Source: an uncultured Ruminococcus sp. (GTDB taxonomy: Bacteria > Bacillota > Clostridia > Lachnospirales > Lachnospiraceae). From it: a stretch of DNA of 35,867 bases. The DNA is taken from contig CAMMBV010000039.1 of NCBI GenBank assembly GCA_946494335.1, forward strand, positions 1-35,867, written 5' to 3'. The position numbers were made by a program, and so were the translations under genes. The notes beneath the pieces are model-generated. The model saw only the letters and a program-made list of their open reading frames with translations, ran no database searches and was not told the origin of the DNA. This document shows positions 33,213-35,867 of the stretch, in pieces (position 1 is the first letter of the stretch; every line of letters begins with the position of its first letter).

Positions 33213-34502
33213 ATGTTAGATATCAGGTTTGTCAGAGAAAATCCCGATGCTGTGAAGGAAAACATCAGAAAAAAATTCCAGGATAACAAGCTGGAGCTGG
33301 TGGATCAGGTCATCGGGCTGGATAAAGAAAACAGAAACATCAAGCAGGAAGTAGAAGCGCTGCGTGCCAATAAGAATAAGCTTTCCAAACAGATCGGCGC
33401 GCTGATGGGCCAGGGTAAGAAGGAAGAGGCCGAGGAAATCAAACGCCAGGTGGCGGAATCCGGCGCCCGCATCGATGAGCTGACTGCCCGGGAAAAGGAA
33501 GTGGAAGAAGAGATCCGGAAAATCATGATGGTGATTCCCAATATGATTGACCCGGAGGTTCCCATCGGAAAGGACGACAGCCAGAATGTGGAGGTGGAGC
33601 GTTTCGGCGAGCCGAAGGTTCCCGATTTTGAGATTCCTTACCACGCGGAAATCATGGAGTCCTTCGACGGACTGGATCTGGACAGCGCCCGGAAAGTGGC
33701 CGGAAACGGATTTTATTATCTGATGGGGGATATTGCCAGGATTCATTCCGCTGTGATCTCCTATGCCCGCGATTTTATGATTAACCGGGGATTCACCTAC
33801 TGCGTGCCGCCTTTCATGATCCGCAGCGATGTGGTGACCGGCGTGATGAGCTTCGCGGAGATGGATTCCATGATGTATAAGATCGAGGGAGAGGATCTGT
33901 ACCTGATCGGAACCAGCGAACATTCCATGATCGGAAAATTCATCGATACCATTCTTCCGGAGGAGACGCTGCCCCGGACGCTGACCAGCTATTCTCCCTG
34001 TTTCCGCAAGGAAAAAGGCGCCCACGGCATTGAGGAGAGAGGCGTCTACAGAATCCATCAGTTTGAAAAACAGGAGATGATCGTGGTATGCAAGCCTGAA
34101 GACAGCAGAATGTGGTTTGACAAGCTGTGGCAGAATACCGTGGATCTGTTCCGTTCTCTGGATATTCCGGTGCGTACTCTGGAGTGCTGTTCCGGAGATC
34201 TGGCAGACCTGAAGGTGCGTTCCATCGATGTGGAGGCGTGGTCGCCCAGACAGAAGAAGTATTTTGAGGTGGGAAGCTGCTCCAATCTGGGAGACGCTCA
34301 GGCCAGAAGACTGAAGATCCGTGTAAACGGAGAACATGGAAAGTATTTCGCGCATACACTGAATAATACAGTGGTTGCTCCGCCCCGTATGCTGATCGCT
34401 TTCCTGGAGAATAATCTGAATGAGGACGGAAGTGTAAATATTCCCAAGGTTCTGCAGCCTTACATGGGCGGTACGGAGAAAATCATTCCCAAAAACAGAT
34501 AA
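33213..34502 (+). CDS. serS: Seryl-tRNA synthetase
   Basis: The 429-residue class II synthetase charges tRNA-Ser. The N-terminal coiled-coil arm that grips the long variable arm of the tRNA spans about residues 25-110. The catalytic domain shows the TSEHSMIG segment, motif 2 (FRKEKGAHGIEERGVYRIHQF) and the SCSNLGDAQARR stretch; motif 3 reads PPRMLIAFLENN. AGGGAGG lies six bases before the ATG. The gene is monocistronic or reads into the DUF3881 gene 177 bases downstream. Confidence 0.97.
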   Translation: MLDIRFVRENPDAVKENIRKKFQDNKLELVDQVIGLDKENRNIKQEVEALRANKNKLSKQIGALMGQGKKEEAEEIKRQVAESGARIDELTAREKEVEEEIRKIMMVIPNMIDPEVPIGKDDSQNVEVERFGEPKVPDFEIPYHAEIMESFDGLDLDSARKVAGNGFYYLMGDIARIHSAVISYARDFMINRGFTYCVPPFMIRSDVVTGVMSFAEMDSMMYKIEGEDLYLIGTSEHSMIGKFIDTILPEETLPRTLTSYSPCFRKEKGAHGIEERGVYRIHQFEKQEMIVVCKPEDSRMWFDKLWQNTVDLFRSLDIPVRTLECCSGDLADLKVRSIDVEAWSPRQKKYFEVGSCSNLGDAQARRLKIRVNGEHGKYFAHTLNNTVVAPPRMLIAFLENNLNEDGSVNIPKVLQPYMGGTEKIIPKNR

Positions 34503-34679
34503 GAGTTGGCGGAGAGTGAATAATTGATTATGTTAATGAGTTATGTTTAGATGTTATGTAAACATATTGAATCCAGGCCCGGTGGTACCGCCAGCAGATG
34601 CCGGGAAGATGTCAGCAAAGCTGGCGCGAATGCCGCGGCAGGAATGCTGCCGCATTCCTTAATGAAAGGAGGTGCGCGC
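34503..34679 (+). promoter_or_regulatory. Hairpin-rich leader of DUF3881 with a T-box-like motif
   Basis: The 177-base gap holds hairpins TATGTTTA/TAAACATA (34542-34566), CCCGG/CCGGG (34578-34605), GTCAGC/GCTGGC (34611-34625), GCGGCAG/CTGCCGC (34635-34653) and TCCTT/AAGGA (34656-34670). The last one masks part of the AAAGGAGG ribosome site. GGTGGTACCGC at 34581-34591 resembles the T-box consensus. No clear promoter or U-tract terminator is seen. Confidence 0.45.
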
Positions 34680-35555
34680 ATGCACAGCTATTTTCGTGCA
34701 GTGGGTTTCTCGGGAATCCGGGGGAAAAGAGAGATGGACCGCCTGATTCGGGAGGTTGTGACATCCTGTGACGAGAAGATCGTGGTGGATGAGGGGGACA
34801 ACAGACTGTTTGCGGAGCTTTCCAGAGATTTCGGTTATGATACCGGAATCACGGTCTGCGGCGCATACGACGAAAATGATGAATTTCAGGCAGAGTACTG
34901 TTTTCCGTTTTTCCGCGGTACGGGAATCACCAGCGGGGAGGATGTGGTGGTGGAACGCCACGCTGAAAAGGAATCCTTTGCCGGAGCCTGCGATGATGTG
35001 CGGATCGGCGTGACACTGATTTTCTATTTGCAGAATGCGGGTGAATACCTGGACGCCAAATACAAGGGAGCGCTGGACGGAAGCAGAACGACACTGACGC
35101 TGTCGGGGCTGTCTGTGGAGGGAAAAGTCCTTCTCCCTGTGCAGAAGGATCTGAAACAGGCGGAGAAAGAGCAGCAGAGCGTAAAAAAGCGCTGCCAGCT
35201 GATTCATGAAGCCCGTCAGGGAAATGAGGAGGCCATGGAAAGTCTCACCATGGAAGATATGGATACCTACTCCATGATATCCAGAAGAATTTCCAAAGAA
35301 GATGTATTTTCCATTGTGGAGTCCTACTTTATGCCGTACGGTATGGAATGTGACCGCTACAATGTGCTGGGAGAAATCCTCGAGGTGACAGAGGCCAGAA
35401 ATACCTGGACAGGGGAAATGCTTTATCAGCTGACGATTCTCTGCAATGATATGCAGTTTGATGTCTGTATCAACCAGAAAGATCTGATAGGCGTACCGCA
35501 GGAAGGACGCCGGTTTAAGGGGATCATCTGGCTGCAGGGAGCCATTAATTTCTGA
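34680..35555 (+). CDS. DUF3881 family protein
   Basis: The 291-residue protein is soluble and starts MHSYFRAVGFSGI, the typical start of DUF3881, a family I associate with Lachnospiraceae and relatives. Its function is unknown; no catalytic motif or membrane segment is apparent. I chose the ATG at 34680, with AAAGGAGGTG immediately upstream; the frame stays open 43 codons further through structured leader sequence without a ribosome site. Its position after serS and the leader that could mask its ribosome site suggest translational control. Confidence 0.87.
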   Translation: MHSYFRAVGFSGIRGKREMDRLIREVVTSCDEKIVVDEGDNRLFAELSRDFGYDTGITVCGAYDENDEFQAEYCFPFFRGTGITSGEDVVVERHAEKESFAGACDDVRIGVTLIFYLQNAGEYLDAKYKGALDGSRTTLTLSGLSVEGKVLLPVQKDLKQAEKEQQSVKKRCQLIHEARQGNEEAMESLTMEDMDTYSMISRRISKEDVFSIVESYFMPYGMECDRYNVLGEILEVTEARNTWTGEMLYQLTILCNDMQFDVCINQKDLIGVPQEGRRFKGIIWLQGAINF

Positions 35556-35564
35556 AAAAAACCG

Positions 35565-35597
35565 CAGGCGGCCCGGGGATGCCCCGAAGGCCGCCTG
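35565..35597 (-). terminator. Hairpin with T-run on the minus strand
   Basis: CAGGCGGCC (35565-35573) pairs with GGCCGCCTG (35589-35597), with an inner CGGGG/CCCCG. On the minus strand it is followed by CGGTTTTTTT, a textbook terminator for transcription coming from the right. On the plus strand no T-run follows, though it may still protect the DUF3881 mRNA end. Confidence 0.65.
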
Positions 35598-35624
35598 TCA
35601 CGGGAAATGCCGGGAAAAATGTGG

Positions 35625-35653
35625 TTGTATTTTGCGTGAAAATATAGTAGAAT
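35625..35653 (+). promoter_or_regulatory. Candidate promoter of the tRNA-Arg transcript
   Basis: TTGTAT (35625-35630) and TAGAAT (35648-35653) are 17 bases apart, about 130 bases upstream of the tRNA. Confidence 0.55.
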
Positions 35654-35782
35654 ATATGTCGCACACAGTAAAAACAGAAAAATTTGTTGGTTCTCAGTCA
35701 TAAAAAAAGTGGCTGTTACCATAGAACCGGTTATCTGACCGGGAGGCTGTAAACCGCGTGTTTAAGCCCAAAATCAGAGAAT

Positions 35783-35822
35783 GTCTCTGTAGCTCAGTGG
35801 ATAGAGCGATGCCCTCCTAAGG
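35783..35822 (+). tRNA. tRNA-Arg(CCU), 5' part; interrupted just after the anticodon
   Basis: GTCTCTG (acceptor 5' strand, 35783-35789), TA, a proper D arm (GCTC 35792-35795 with GAGC 35804-35807), and an anticodon arm beginning ATGCC with loop CTCCTAA (anticodon CCT, 35816-35818) are present. After GG (35821-35822) the 3' anticodon strand should read GGCAT but reads GGGCT. The remaining 45 bases contain neither a T arm with GTTCRA nor the acceptor complement CAGAGAC. A full tRNA would end near 35858, inside the window, so the gene is interrupted rather than merely cut by the edge. Confidence 0.75.
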
Positions 35823-35867
35823 GCTAGGTGGAACAAACGCCTTTTGATATGATAACTAGATAAAATT

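Larger units (their letters stand above)
35556..35782. other. Gap between DUF3881 and tRNA-Arg
   Basis: This stretch holds no gene. It carries a hairpin oriented as a minus-strand terminator, a promoter at 35625-35653, and a leader of about 120 bases with a hairpin GGTTCT-CAGTCA / TGGCTG...AGAACC (35689-35728) and an alternative CCGGT/ACCGG stem (35727-35742). The leader is unusually long for a tRNA transcript. Confidence 0.5.

Noticed and set aside
35815-35867. Confident call of a group I intron in tRNA-Arg(CCU)
   Set aside because: The insertion point would fit, but no good P1 pairing with the 5' exon is present in the first 30 bases, and the catalytic core would lie beyond the window.

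Overview
The window is the replication-origin region of a Clostridia chromosome, most likely a member of the Lachnospiraceae. This rests on the gene order around dnaA, the DUF3881 and DUF4446 genes, a two-subunit class I fumarate hydratase beside gyrA, TTG starts with strong AGGAGG ribosome binding sites, and Firmicute-type DnaA boxes and parS sites. No search could be run, so genus and species are left open.

Layout. A 5' fragment of tRNA-Ser(GCU) with a consensus promoter lies at the left edge. On the minus strand follow plsC and the fumarate hydratase pair (235-2399). The replication block, also on the minus strand, reads dnaA - dnaN - S4 protein - recF - gyrB - gyrA (11210 down to 2547). 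oriC appears bipartite: DnaA boxes cluster in the dnaA-rpmH gap (about 11546-11767) and again between dnaA and dnaN (about 9574-9819). From rpmH onward the plus strand carries rpmH - rnpA - yidD - yidC - jag - mnmE - mnmG - rsmG (11919-19143). An accessory stretch of about 11 kb then separates rsmG from parAB: a broken AraC regulator, a four-gene GldA/F/G + DUF4340 ABC operon, a convergent MBOAT/DHHW acyltransferase pair, a gene-poor region rich in hairpins, and a membrane-anchored alpha/beta hydrolase. parA - parB - DUF4446 follows, with two perfect parS sites upstream; then serS behind a structured leader, DUF3881, and a tRNA-Arg(CCU) that loses tRNA character just after its anticodon.

How the genes work together. 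The core is the standard initiation, sliding-clamp, gyrase and chromosome-partition set, combined with ribosome and tRNA maturation (L34, RNase P protein, MnmE/MnmG, RsmG) and membrane-protein insertion (YidC, YidD, Jag). The ABC operon looks like one envelope machine with unknown substrate. The MBOAT/DHHW pair probably acylates an extracellular glycan.

The most interesting structure is non-coding. A family of short palindromes recurs at gene ends and in leaders (arms TGACAATGGAAA / TTTCCATTGTCA around an inner CGC-NNN-GCG mini-stem). It forms a 40-bp tandem array inside the presumed 5' UTR of dnaA, where two copies differ by a compensatory base-pair change. Also worth checking are the interrupted tRNA-Arg at the right edge, the hairpin-packed leaders of serS and DUF3881 (the latter with a T-box-like motif), and a tandem repeat in the ABC ATPase gene that supplies the ribosome binding site of the next gene. 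Nothing in the window is clearly a complete new defence or mobile system.
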